Below, one piece after another: positions 9,475 to 17,236 of a stretch of 64,000 nt of DNA. The notes beneath the pieces are model-generated. The model was not told the DNA's origin, did no database searches, and saw only the letters and a list, made by a program, of their open reading frames with translations. Each line of letters opens with the position of its first letter. Position 1 is the first letter of the stretch. The stretch covers positions 58,643 through 122,642 of the forward strand of contig CAZLYC010000005.1 of the NCBI GenBank assembly GCA_964563755.1, written 5' to 3'. The translations under genes were made by a program, and so were the position numbers. Source of the DNA: JABMQF01 sp964563755 (GTDB taxonomy: Archaea > Nanobdellota > Nanobdellia > Woesearchaeales > UBA11576).

Positions 9475-9569
9475 GCAATGCCGTCTAGCGAGCATCAGAA
9501 ATAACAATTATTACGATTGCAGTTGGGCGAACAACAACTGTTAAATAAGCAGTGTGAGCGCGGCATTGC
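9475..9569 (+). repeat. Structured intergenic element, family 1, copy A
   Basis: 95 bp. The basal stem is GCAATGCCG (9475-9483) with CGGCATTGC (9561-9569), extended by a T-G wobble (9484/9560). A 3-nt bulge CTA follows on the 5' side, then GCGAGC (9488) opposite GTGAGC (9554), giving two pairs, tandem G.A/A.G, then G.U and C-G. The conserved centre CAGTTGGGCGAACAAC lies at 9520-9535. It sits between two plus-strand genes. Three more full copies and a half copy occur in this window. Confidence 0.75.
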
Positions 9570-9577
9570 ACAAAACC

Positions 9578-9585
9578 TTTTTAAA
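9578..9585 (+). promoter_or_regulatory. TATA box of the PGF-pre-PGF-like gene
   Basis: TTTTTAAA lies 9 bp after structured element A and predicts a start near 9610, about 30 nt before the ATG at 9643. Confidence 0.5.
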
Positions 9586-9642
9586 CTCCTTTGCCTATTG
9601 GGCTTCTATACTCTTCAAATCGTAAAATAGAGGTGTGTACTG

Positions 9643-10620
9643 ATGAGAAAGCTCTTTTGTTCGCTGCTTTTTGTTCTGTTGTTCTTGCCTTTGGTATCTG
9701 CATATGGCGTGACGTTCTTCAATCCTGCATGGAATCCGCAGGATGGCAAGGTGTTTGAGACTGTAGAGGCGAATAAGCAGTATGTTTTTGATATCAAGGA
9801 AGAGAGCATAGCGATAACAAAGGTGACTTTCGAGATAAACAGGACCGTGTCTAATGGGGGCATAACAGTATACTATCTTAAGACGATACCTAAGGCTGTG
9901 CCTTATGTAGAAGAGAATGATTCTTACCAGTTCAATGAGATAAAGTATGCAGGGTTTGTACCGTTCGACACCAAGTATTTACTATATGATTTCAGGGTCT
10001 CGAAGGGTTGGCTTCAGAACACGTCCACACCGAGGGATACTGTCGCTTTGCATGCTCTTGACCGTTTTTCTGAAACCTGGGAGACTTTACCCACTAAAAT
10101 AACAGGAGATGATGCTGATTTCGTCTATTATTCTGCTGCAGGGAAAGGAGTCCATTATCTTTTCATCGGTAAGTCCCAGTCTGGCGCTACAGCATCTTCA
10201 TTAAAGACTGGCGAGGAGCCGGTTGAAGTGAAAGACACATCTGATGCAGAAGAGATCATGCAAGAGACCAAGTCTTCTGAAGTGGTTCCTGTTGAGCTAG
10301 GGAACAAGCAAGAGCCTGTTGTTCAGCAGACAGTAGCCACGCCTGTAGCTCCAAGCGCAAAAGAATTATCAGAATCCTCGTTCCAGGGGAACGTGAAGCT
10401 TTATGGAGTGTTCATACTTGTGCTTGTTGCAGTGATTGTTGTATTCATCTACTTGATTTTCAGCAACAGGAAAGGAATTTATAGCGTAGATAAGGAGCTT
10501 CACGGTTACATAGCTGAGAGCCTTAAGCGGGGAAGGACAAAAGAAGAGGTCAGGAACAGGCTTCTTGAAGTCGGCTGGCATCATGAGAGAGTTGATAAGG
10601 CTCTTTCAAAGCACAAGTAG
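9643..10620 (+). CDS. PGF-pre-PGF-domain-like membrane-anchored surface protein
   Basis: 325 residues. A signal peptide (1-about 19) is followed by a beta domain to about 180. It has the spacing of the PGF-pre-PGF family found on archaeal surface proteins: VFDI..ITKVTFEIN, the YQFNEIKY segment, a DFRVSKGWL strand and a WETLPT motif. Residues 185-245 are a Pro/Val/Glu-rich linker. One transmembrane helix lies at about 252-273, and a basic helical cytoplasmic domain of some 45 residues ends the protein (RTKEEVRNRLLEVGW). There is no C-terminal PGF sorting motif. Its stop at 10620 directly abuts the stop of the convergent MEMO1 gene. Confidence 0.65.
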   Translation: MRKLFCSLLFVLLFLPLVSAYGVTFFNPAWNPQDGKVFETVEANKQYVFDIKEESIAITKVTFEINRTVSNGGITVYYLKTIPKAVPYVEENDSYQFNEIKYAGFVPFDTKYLLYDFRVSKGWLQNTSTPRDTVALHALDRFSETWETLPTKITGDDADFVYYSAAGKGVHYLFIGKSQSGATASSLKTGEEPVEVKDTSDAEEIMQETKSSEVVPVELGNKQEPVVQQTVATPVAPSAKELSESSFQGNVKLYGVFILVLVAVIVVFIYLIFSNRKGIYSVDKELHGYIAESLKRGRTKEEVRNRLLEVGWHHERVDKALSKHK

Positions 10621-11484
10621 CTACCTGAATACTATTGCTGCGTATCCTACTGCGTTGTTGTAGTCTTCAAGTATGTCTCCAGAAGTGTAATATTTCAACA
10701 GTTTTCCTTTTCTTTCTTTATCAAGATATTTGATTAGCCACAATAGTGCAGATATTCCATATCTTCCGCATATGGTGGCCATTGTTTTCTCAGTATATTG
10801 TAAAAATCCTTTAGGGTTCGGCTTTGTTATGAAATTTATGGCGGTTCCATCGAGTTTTTTTAGGTTTTCCTTCACATCTTTTTCAAAAGGTATATATCCG
10901 TAGTTCTCGCCATAATGAGTGAAGTCTGATGAGCATATTATTACTGCTTTTTTCTTTGTCTCTTTTAGCGCTTCTTTTATGATCCGTCCCCAATGTTCGA
11001 ATCTCTGGTCTGCAATCATTATAGGGACTATTTTCAGGTCGGTTATCCTGTCTCGGGAGATGAATTGCAGAAATGGCAGTTGGACCTCTATAGAATGCTC
11101 GTGGTGATGCATCTCATTATGTATCTGTATTCCTTTTTTCTCGAGTAGAGTGATTAGTTCTTTATCGCATTTGACATTTCCGAGTGGAGTTTCCCATTCT
11201 TCATCACTTGAGCAGGTGTATGGTCCTGAATGATTCACTCCGAGGATGATATACAAATCAGGAAACTGTGTCTCTCCTATCCCTTTGTAGACCCATGCTG
11301 CTCCTGCTCCTGAGAAAAAGTATCCTGCGTGCGGAACAATAGCTCCGTATATCTTTTTCTTTCCTCTTGGTTCAGGAAGTTTTCCCGGCCCGAACTTATG
11401 CAGGAAACATCTGTTTATCTCTGCAAGCAATTCTTCTTTCTTTTCAGGATAGAACTGTCCTGCGACTATTGGTTTACGTATCAT
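10621..11484 (-). CDS. MEMO1 family protein (AmmeMemoRadiSam system protein B-like)
   Basis: 287 residues, the family's typical length. Conserved blocks are visible in order: AGQFYP near residue 8, PHAGYFFSG near 51, LGVNHSGPYT near 83, the metal-ligand-like HHHEHSIEVQLPF near 127, and CSSDFTHYG near 186. These match MEMO1 proteins, relatives of extradiol dioxygenases that bind iron or copper. In many prokaryotes MEMO1 occurs with an AMMECR1 protein and a radical SAM enzyme; neither is seen beside it here, so its partner genes may be elsewhere. The biochemical role is unknown in archaea. Confidence 0.9.
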   Translation of the reverse strand: MIRKPIVAGQFYPEKKEELLAEINRCFLHKFGPGKLPEPRGKKKIYGAIVPHAGYFFSGAGAAWVYKGIGETQFPDLYIILGVNHSGPYTCSSDEEWETPLGNVKCDKELITLLEKKGIQIHNEMHHHEHSIEVQLPFLQFISRDRITDLKIVPIMIADQRFEHWGRIIKEALKETKKKAVIICSSDFTHYGENYGYIPFEKDVKENLKKLDGTAINFITKPNPKGFLQYTEKTMATICGRYGISALLWLIKYLDKERKGKLLKYYTSGDILEDYNNAVGYAAIVFR

Positions 11485-11566
11485 TACCTGTTATGGATGG
11501 GTTAAAGAATATAAATATTGTTAGTGCATTGGCTTTGCGTATTGATAAAAAATGCGTGGTCGAGCC

Positions 11567-11574
11567 TTTTTATA
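11567..11574 (+). promoter_or_regulatory. TATA box of the 11609 gene
   Basis: TTTTTATA predicts a transcript start near 11597, about 12 nt before the ATG, too short for a full SD. The mRNA is probably near-leaderless. Confidence 0.5.
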
Positions 11575-11608
11575 GCCTATTTCTCGTCTCTTCTCGAGGT
11601 GTTTTGAG

Positions 11609-12352
11609 ATGTCGTCTCTTGAAGAGCTTATACGGAACAAGGATGTTGTTTTTCATTCTTATGGAAGAGATATAGATACTGACCTGAAGGATTTCGGCGA
11701 GTATAACTGGGATCTTGTAAAGCATATCGCTGACCAGTCAGGGAACTGCATTGTCATGTCAGGCAATAGGCTTTATGAGCATCTGAAGGATGTCAGTAAC
11801 CTTTACAATCTTGCGAGTTTTTTGGTGCAGCTATCATGGGGTGATGGGACTGGAAAGTTCCGTGAAGGGATAAGCGTTCATGTTGATGTTGATATCGACA
11901 GGTTCAGTGAGCATTACAAGAAGCCTGCTTCTGAGAAGCTGATAAATGGCCTTGGTCAGAACATATGTGATACTGCAAGATGGGTGCCTGAAATACCTTA
12001 TTTCGAGAAGATTTGGAACTTCGCCCTCTGCCAGGCAGTGGGCGGTATGGTCGGTTACCCTGGCTATGAGCATCCGAGGGATGATGCATCATTCAGGTAC
12101 GAGATGGCGAGTCATGCAGAGCATTTCATGATAGGAACCAAGAAGCAGCTTGGCAGGTATAAGAAATACGCCCTCAAGCATCTTCAGAATATATTCAGGA
12201 TAACCGATGAGATGTGGTACAGCAACAATAAGATGTTCAAAGACCCTTACTCATTACGTTCTTTGGAGATAGAGGCGATGCAGGCAAGGAAGATAGCTGA
12301 GAACATACAGAATTTCACGACAGATTACGAGAAGAATGATGAAGAAAAATAA
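11609..12352 (+). CDS. Hypothetical soluble protein, 247 residues
   Basis: I do not recognise this protein. It is soluble, mixed alpha/beta, with no signal peptide or membrane span. Aromatic residues and His are frequent in the middle (EHPRDDASFRYEMASHAEHF at about 155-175), and the C-terminal 70 residues are helical and basic-acidic. A WGDGTGKF segment near 75 and a HVDVDIDRF segment near 90 could be a binding site. It has its own promoter and stands alone. Its stop abuts the convergent PLD-like gene with no spacer. Confidence 0.7.
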   Translation: MSSLEELIRNKDVVFHSYGRDIDTDLKDFGEYNWDLVKHIADQSGNCIVMSGNRLYEHLKDVSNLYNLASFLVQLSWGDGTGKFREGISVHVDVDIDRFSEHYKKPASEKLINGLGQNICDTARWVPEIPYFEKIWNFALCQAVGGMVGYPGYEHPRDDASFRYEMASHAEHFMIGTKKQLGRYKKYALKHLQNIFRITDEMWYSNNKMFKDPYSLRSLEIEAMQARKIAENIQNFTTDYEKNDEEK

Positions 12353-13390
12353 TTATTTTTTATTTGCTTCTTCCCACACATACTCGAATTCTTCAAGATA
12401 CCTCTTCGCGACAGCAGGGTCGTGTATTATTAGCAGGTTCTCGTCGTTCCTCTCATCAGCGTTGCTTGACGGGTTGAAGCTGCCTGTTATGACTGTTGAA
12501 TTGTCTATTATGAATACTTTGTGATGGAGGTTATACTTGTTGCCGTCCCATCTTACGTCGATTCCTGCATCCTTCAGCGGATAGTATTCTGTGTAGCTAT
12601 TGTTCTGTGATTTCTCGAACACGCCTTTTATCTCTACTCCTTTGTCATGCAGCGAAATCAGCTGTTTTCCGACTTCGTCGTGCGTGAATGAGAATGTCAT
12701 GAAATAGACTGATTCCTTTGCATCCTGCAGTTCGTATATTACCTTGTTCGCGCACCAGTCTTCCGGGCAGAAGTATGATGAGATGTTCTTTCCATTTATT
12801 GTGACTGTCGGTTCTTCTGTCCTCGCTCCTTTCTCGAATGTTCCGTTCCACATCTCCAAAAATTCATCTTCATAGTTCTTCGCGAGCAGCTGTGACTGGT
12901 AGAATATCGCGTTATTGTTGTTCTTGTAGTTGCATCTTTCTGTTGGGTTGAAGCTTCCTGTCCAGACTGCTTTCCCGTCAAGGATGCAGAACTTGTTGTG
13001 CATTATTGCGGACTTGTTGTCCTGACGCACGAACGTCAGGTTGATGACTTCTTTCATATTATCTGTGTCTGTGACAAGCTTTACGTCTATTGTCTTGCTT
13101 TTCTCGACTAGCTTGTCTTTCAGCTCCTGCAGTTCTGCTTCATAGAGCGCGCAGTGTATGTATTCCTCTGCAGCGTCAAGCCATGCGACCATGTTTCCTA
13201 TGCAGTCATCACGCGGGCAGAAGTATATTTCAGGTTCAGCTGTTGTCTCTTGCAGTATTATCTTGCCTTCTTCTAGGTATTCAGTGTCCTTCTGGCTTTC
13301 TTTTACGTTTTCTTCTATGCTGTTCCAATTTATCGCTATAGTGAATAAGAAAATCACCAGCGCTATTGCAAATTTTGTCCTGAGTCTCAT
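12353..13390 (-). CDS. Membrane-anchored phospholipase D-like (HKD) protein
   Basis: 345 residues. An N-terminal transmembrane helix (about 5-22) suggests an anchored, externally facing enzyme. Two HKD motifs are intact: HNKFCILDGKAVWTGSFN near residue 140 and HHKVFIIDNSTVITGSFN near 285. The family hydrolyses or transfers phosphodiester bonds through a phospho-His intermediate and includes lipases, nucleases of the Nuc type and toxins. With two motifs in one chain it needs no dimer. Each half begins with a CPxDxC motif (CPRDDC, CPEDWC), so paired cysteines may form disulfides outside the cell. Its ATG overlaps the upstream gene's stop by 4 nt (translational coupling). Confidence 0.85.
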   Translation of the reverse strand: MRLRTKFAIALVIFLFTIAINWNSIEENVKESQKDTEYLEEGKIILQETTAEPEIYFCPRDDCIGNMVAWLDAAEEYIHCALYEAELQELKDKLVEKSKTIDVKLVTDTDNMKEVINLTFVRQDNKSAIMHNKFCILDGKAVWTGSFNPTERCNYKNNNNAIFYQSQLLAKNYEDEFLEMWNGTFEKGARTEEPTVTINGKNISSYFCPEDWCANKVIYELQDAKESVYFMTFSFTHDEVGKQLISLHDKGVEIKGVFEKSQNNSYTEYYPLKDAGIDVRWDGNKYNLHHKVFIIDNSTVITGSFNPSSNADERNDENLLIIHDPAVAKRYLEEFEYVWEEANKK

Positions 13391-13899
13391 TTTAGTATTT
13401 CGTTGAGTCTCTCGTTGCTTCTGAGCAATGCGTTCTTTGTGCCTGCGTATTTTGATTCAAACTTGTCCATCATGTCATTGAGCTCTGTCTTTTCAGGTGA
13501 ATACGGTATTTTCTTGATAGAGAAATATGTTTTCATGTCATTTTTTGACAGCGGGCAGAACAGTTTTATCTTTTTTAGGTCTTCTTTTGTCTTTATTTTC
13601 TTGTTCTCGAGGAATTTCTTTAGGAATTCCTCGTTTTCGTCATCCATTGTCCAGGGTACGACTTCATAATCTCCTTTTTTGTTTGTGATCCTGACAGGCA
13701 GGTTGATGACTTTTGTTATTATGTATTCGCTTGCCTTGTCTTTGACAGTCAATCTGCAGTCTTTTTTTAGGTTATACTTCCGCAGGTTGTGTTTTATCTT
13801 CTGTTCGACAAGTTCACAGAAGCATTTCCTGCAGTACCATTTGTCAACAAGCTTACTTTCCGCACTTTTGCAGCATTTGTGGCATTTCCTCTCTACCAT
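13387..13899 (-). CDS. CTU2/TtuA-like zinc protein lacking the ATP-pyrophosphatase core
   Basis: 170 residues. The N-terminus carries CHKCCK and WYCRKCFCELVEQKI, resembling the zinc-binding start of tRNA 2-thiolation proteins (Ncs6/TtuA and Ncs2/CTU2). The C-terminus has CPLSKNDMKTYF and a YAGTKNALLRS segment like the PGTK region of TtuA. The SGGxDS ATP-binding loop that should follow the N-terminal zinc site is absent, so it is probably a non-catalytic partner like Ncs2, or a decayed paralogue. It overlaps the PLD-like gene by 4 nt. A good SD (GGAGGA) precedes the ATG. The family call is moderate. Confidence 0.5.
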   Translation of the reverse strand: MVERKCHKCCKSAESKLVDKWYCRKCFCELVEQKIKHNLRKYNLKKDCRLTVKDKASEYIITKVINLPVRITNKKGDYEVVPWTMDDENEEFLKKFLENKKIKTKEDLKKIKLFCPLSKNDMKTYFSIKKIPYSPEKTELNDMMDKFESKYAGTKNALLRSNERLNEILK

Positions 13900-13969
13900 G
13901 ATGCTTAAATTCCTCCTGCTTCTATTAAATAGATTTGTTACTACTCTGAAATGCTCAAAAAACGAAAGG

Positions 13970-13977
13970 TTTAAATA
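13970..13977. promoter_or_regulatory. Possible bidirectional TATA element
   Basis: TTTAAATA is preceded on the plus strand by a BRE-like CGAAAGG, predicting a plus transcript from about 14000 into the twin hairpins. Read on the minus strand (TATTTAAA) it could also drive the 13899 gene with a leader of about 45 nt. Confidence 0.4.
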
Positions 13978-14060
13978 TTAGTTCGGACTCAATATACACA
14001 TCAGTTGGGAGTGGGTGGTTTGGAGCTGAATCTTGTTATTTAGCTTCAAACTTATCATTA

Positions 14061-14111
14061 TCACCTCTTTTTCCCCAGCAGAGCCCCTCACGGGGTTCTG
14101 CGAGGGTTTTT
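14061..14111 (+). repeat. Twin hairpin element, copy 1
   Basis: CACCTCTTTTTCCCC is followed by a 10-bp stem GCAGAGCCCC/GGGGTTCTGC with loop TCAC (14078-14101), then GAGGGTTTTT. On the plus strand it looks like an intrinsic terminator. On the minus strand the same bases give a hairpin followed by GAGGTG, and an ATG at 14058 that opens a 26-codon frame ending at 13978. Confidence 0.6.
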
Positions 14112-14151
14112 AATCATTTATTCACAGATTAAGAGGCGTCAAGAATCCTAT

Positions 14152-14206
14152 TCACCTCTTTTTCCCCGGCAGGCCTGTTTCGACGGGTCTGCTAGGGGTT
14201 TTATTT
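14152..14206 (+). repeat. Twin hairpin element, copy 2
   Basis: The same 15-nt lead (CACCTCTTTTTCCCC) is followed by GCAGGCCTG/CGGGTCTGC with loop TTTCGA (14169-14192) and GGGGTTTTATTTT. The stem sequence differs from copy 1, but pairing is kept, including the outer CCCC/GGGG. The two copies flank about 40 bp of unrelated AT-rich sequence. Confidence 0.6.
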
Positions 14207-14272
14207 TCGAAGTCTAGATTAAATTGCGATACTTAGTCAATAGTGAGTACTGCTAAATGAATAAACAAAATG

Positions 14273-14280
14273 TTTATATT
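14273..14280 (+). promoter_or_regulatory. TATA box of the 14315 gene
   Basis: TTTATATT lies about 38 nt before the ATG at 14315 and predicts a start near 14303, next to the SD AGGTGGTG. Confidence 0.45.
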
Positions 14281-14314
14281 CTTTTTATGTCTATTTATTT
14301 TAGGTGGTGAGATT

Positions 14315-14746
14315 ATGAGTTTTTCAGATAAATTTGTTTATAGCCCTTTGGTAGAGTATCTCCTTGGTTTGGGTTTCTTGGGAGGGGCGGCTCTTGTAGG
14401 CGTTGGTATTACTAAAGTATCTGTTGAACATAACCGTCCAGTCATCGCTGAAGTTCTGGCTGAGAATTACCTTGGCTCTAAGTACTTAATGAAGTTAAGG
14501 ACTGTTGAGGGAACTGGCCTTAATGTCGAGGTAAAAGATTCTGAGGGTCTTACTGCAGTATCAATAGACTCGCTTGTTCAGCCTGGAATGTGTGTGAGTT
14601 TTCCAAGAGGCAATCTTACCGGGCTAAATTACACCCATGATGAAACATATTTCAAAGAAGGAGTAACTATCGGATCCAAGCTTGCGAACAGAATCAAAAT
14701 TTTGGGCTATGGATGTAATGCTGGTGGCATTAAATCAAAGAAATAG
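14315..14746 (+). CDS. Small hypothetical protein with one membrane segment
   Basis: 143 residues from the ATG at 14315, which follows an SD (AGGTGGTG, 14302-14309); an upstream in-frame start at 14270 would overlap the TATA box. One Gly-rich hydrophobic segment near residues 12-33 is followed by a small beta-rich domain of about 100 residues, probably outside the cell. Two Cys (in MCVSF and YGCNAGG) could form a disulfide. I do not recognise a family. Confidence 0.6.
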   Translation: MSFSDKFVYSPLVEYLLGLGFLGGAALVGVGITKVSVEHNRPVIAEVLAENYLGSKYLMKLRTVEGTGLNVEVKDSEGLTAVSIDSLVQPGMCVSFPRGNLTGLNYTHDETYFKEGVTIGSKLANRIKILGYGCNAGGIKSKK

Positions 14747-14778
14747 AGTGGATTAATCATTTTTTATTTTATTTAATT

Positions 14779-14797
14779 AATGCGAGCGCGGCATTGC
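14779..14797 (+). repeat. Half copy of family 1 structured element
   Basis: It matches the 3' side of the family 1 elements (TGCGAGC module plus GCGGCATTGC stem strand), but I find no 5' partner upstream. It lies in the 58-bp gap between two convergent genes. A decayed or truncated copy is the simplest reading. Confidence 0.6.
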
Positions 14798-14804
14798 TAG
14801 AAAT

Positions 14805-15308
14805 TCAAAAAGAATTCGTCGCCTTAAGATAAGCTCTCACCGCTTCTATGAACGGCAGTGCGTACTTGTTCATGTGGAGCGAGATGTCATTCTTGAGATC
14901 GCGTATGCTGATGAACTTAGTTTCCATAATCTCTGTCTTGTCTGGCTGAACAGTTCCTGCGACAGGGCCTGTGAATATCTCCTGGAAGACCCTGTTTCCA
15001 CCGTCGTTCAGGCTGAACTTTGTAAGTCTTCTGAGTCTGATGTCAAGCCCTATCTCCTCATGTGCCTGTCGTACAGCTGCGGAATCATAGCTCTCTCCTT
15101 TCCTGACAAAACCCATGACTGTGCACCATTGGCCTGGGAATTTTTTCTTGTTTAGCGGTCGTCTGCATATCAATAGCTCGTTGTTGGAGTTGAAAAGGAA
15201 TATCTGCACGCATCTGTAGTTGAGGCCTCTTCTTCGTATGTCTTCTTTTGCAGAATATCCAATAACTACATCGTTTGTATCGACTACGGTTATTAACTCG
15301 TTGTCCAT
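14805..15308 (-). CDS. Nudix hydrolase (IPP isomerase-like subgroup)
   Basis: 167 residues. A Nudix box is visible at about residues 65-87, GFVRKGE..AAVRQAHEEIGL, with the first glutamate and the EE pair present but Gln in place of the usual Glu after Arg. Upstream, NYRCVQIFLFN and KKFPGQWCTVMG resemble isopentenyl diphosphate isomerase and YfcD-type Nudix proteins. The substrate cannot be told: it could be a housecleaning pyrophosphatase or, less likely, an IPP isomerase. It is monocistronic on the minus strand. Confidence 0.75.
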   Translation of the reverse strand: MDNELITVVDTNDVVIGYSAKEDIRRRGLNYRCVQIFLFNSNNELLICRRPLNKKKFPGQWCTVMGFVRKGESYDSAAVRQAHEEIGLDIRLRRLTKFSLNDGGNRVFQEIFTGPVAGTVQPDKTEIMETKFISIRDLKNDISLHMNKYALPFIEAVRAYLKATNSF

Positions 15309-15342
15309 GGAAGAATATGATTGCTTTATTGTATAAATATTT

Positions 15343-17160
15343 TTACCTTATCCTGAGCCTTGTCTTTGTCTTGACAGTGCTTCTAGGTTTCCAGCTCTCT
15401 TTCTTGCCGGTTTTTATTTTTCTGCGTGTGATTATCAATGCAAGCAGGAATCCGAGTATCATTCCCCACAGGAATATCGCTGTCGGCATGTATTCCGAAA
15501 TTAAATTTTTGGTATCTGTGCCTGTTGACTGTGATGCTTTCTTCTCAAAGTATATGTCTATCTCGCTGAGCTCGAGCGCATATTCTGAATACAGCAGTGC
15601 TGCTTCCTTGTTGTCTTCTTGCAGGGAAGTTGCGTATTCATAGTAGCTGTATGCTATTATCGGGAATATTCCTGATTCTATCTGTTTGTTTATCGCGCGT
15701 TTAGCTGCCTTGAGCTTCTGCTCGAGTATTCCTTGCACAGACTCGTCTGTTACGCCTATGAGAGTTACTATTATGTTTGATTCTGCCTTTGTCCTGCTGG
15801 CGAGATATATGCACAGGCCGTACTCTCCCTTCTGGTAGTGGTCTTCAGCGACAAGCAGGTTGTTCTGCAGGTCTTTGAGGAGTCCCGGGAAAAAAAGGTT
15901 AAGGTACTGGAACCTCTCTTCTACGTCGCCGAGTATCTCTGTGCAGGTCTGCTGCAGCGCTCTTTCTTCTATGTTGTATTTTTCTCCTTCATTGCCGAAG
16001 AATTTGCTCCAAGCGACTGCGCTGTTCAGCCTTTCATCGACGTATCCGAAATTTTCTGATGTGTTCTTTGAGATTGAGAGGCTCTGTCTTGCTTCAAGAA
16101 TTCTCTCTTTGACTATCATGTATGTCTGCAGGTCTGTTATTGTCTCTTTTCCTCTTTCTTCAGTCTGCTTGTCGACATTGTCGATTTTCTGTTTGAGTCT
16201 CTGAGACTCTTCGCTCACCTGTTCAGGTGTCATGTTCATTATCTTGTTGAGTAGAGTGTGTGCTTTGACGTTCGCGCCGAAGCAGTATGATGCTGCGCTG
16301 TATGTGTTGCCTTGTTCGAATGCGTCTCTTCCTTGTCTAGTCAGGTTCTGGGCCTCTTCCTGCAGCCTGACCCATTCGAATACGACTTTCTTCTTGCCTG
16401 TCAGGTTGAAGACATTGACTTCTCCGATGAGTTCTTCTGTCCTGTCGCAAAGCTCTTGAGACACAGCAGTCATTACGCTCTTGTAGCTTTGAGGTACGTC
16501 TATGTCTTTGTCATCATCTTCAAATCTCTCGCCGGTGAGCTCTTCAACTGCCTCTTCTAATGTGCCTACTGGCACTATTTCGACTCCGAGTTCTGCGCCG
16601 TAATCTATTATGCTTACATTATCCTCTTTTATCCCTGCTTGGACTATTGGTATTATTACTGTGGTTATTCCGGCATCACTTGCTGCGTTTATCTTTTCTC
16701 TCAGGCTTCCGACAGGTCCTACAAGTCCTCCTGAGTTTATCGTTCCTGTCATCGCTGTGTTCTGGTCCAGTTCAAGCCCTTTTAGCATTGAGAATGTCAG
16801 AGCGGATATTGCGCTTCCTGCGCTCGGTCCGCCGACTATCCCTGCAGGGCTCTTTATTGTGTAGAAGAAATCCCTCTTGTTGCAGTCGGTTTCCGCGAAC
16901 TTGCATGCTATCTCTTTTGCGAATCTTGTCGAGATCTGTGTATCTACTTTTGATAGGGGTATTGTCTCTAAGAACACTCTTCCTGTGCCTTTCTTTATCT
17001 CAAGCTGGACATCTGCAGGACTTCCCTTGAAAGTGTCGCCTTCCTGGTAGACTGCAAGCAGTTTTATGTGTCCTGTGTCTGCTGTAGCAGGAGCGCTTGC
17101 AAGAAATATGGATGCGATTAGCGCAATTATTGTTATTACAGCCGTAACCCCTTTGGTCAT
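15343..17160 (-). CDS. Secreted, membrane-anchored Lon-like (S16) serine protease
   Basis: 605 residues. A signal peptide (about 1-27) is followed by a Lon-type proteolytic domain at about 30-210 with the catalytic Ser in GGPSAGSA (near 112) and the catalytic Lys in VGSLREKINAA (near 155). No AAA+ ATPase domain is present. Residues 215-540 are helical and coiled-coil rich, with several Cys. A transmembrane helix near 565-583 and a basic tail end the protein, so the protease domain should face outside. ATP-independent archaeal S16 proteins of this layout are known only as predictions. A role in surface-protein processing is inferred from the many secreted proteins nearby. Confidence 0.82.
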   Translation of the reverse strand: MTKGVTAVITIIALIASIFLASAPATADTGHIKLLAVYQEGDTFKGSPADVQLEIKKGTGRVFLETIPLSKVDTQISTRFAKEIACKFAETDCNKRDFFYTIKSPAGIVGGPSAGSAISALTFSMLKGLELDQNTAMTGTINSGGLVGPVGSLREKINAASDAGITTVIIPIVQAGIKEDNVSIIDYGAELGVEIVPVGTLEEAVEELTGERFEDDDKDIDVPQSYKSVMTAVSQELCDRTEELIGEVNVFNLTGKKKVVFEWVRLQEEAQNLTRQGRDAFEQGNTYSAASYCFGANVKAHTLLNKIMNMTPEQVSEESQRLKQKIDNVDKQTEERGKETITDLQTYMIVKERILEARQSLSISKNTSENFGYVDERLNSAVAWSKFFGNEGEKYNIEERALQQTCTEILGDVEERFQYLNLFFPGLLKDLQNNLLVAEDHYQKGEYGLCIYLASRTKAESNIIVTLIGVTDESVQGILEQKLKAAKRAINKQIESGIFPIIAYSYYEYATSLQEDNKEAALLYSEYALELSEIDIYFEKKASQSTGTDTKNLISEYMPTAIFLWGMILGFLLALIITRRKIKTGKKESWKPRSTVKTKTRLRIR

Positions 17161-17236
17161 AGGTTTTGATGTTTCTAAGATGTTATAAATAGTTTTCTTT
17201 GTCCTGTATTTGGGACAACTTAGAGCCTTTTAAGTG

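Noticed and set aside
9475..9569. Box H/ACA guide RNA explanation for family 1 elements
   Set aside because: Copy A is followed by ACA, but copies C and F are not, and the basal stem extends to the very end; the ACA is not consistent.
16560..17030. Leu-rich plus-strand frame resembling a membrane protein
   Set aside because: Antisense shadow of the Lon-like protease domain.
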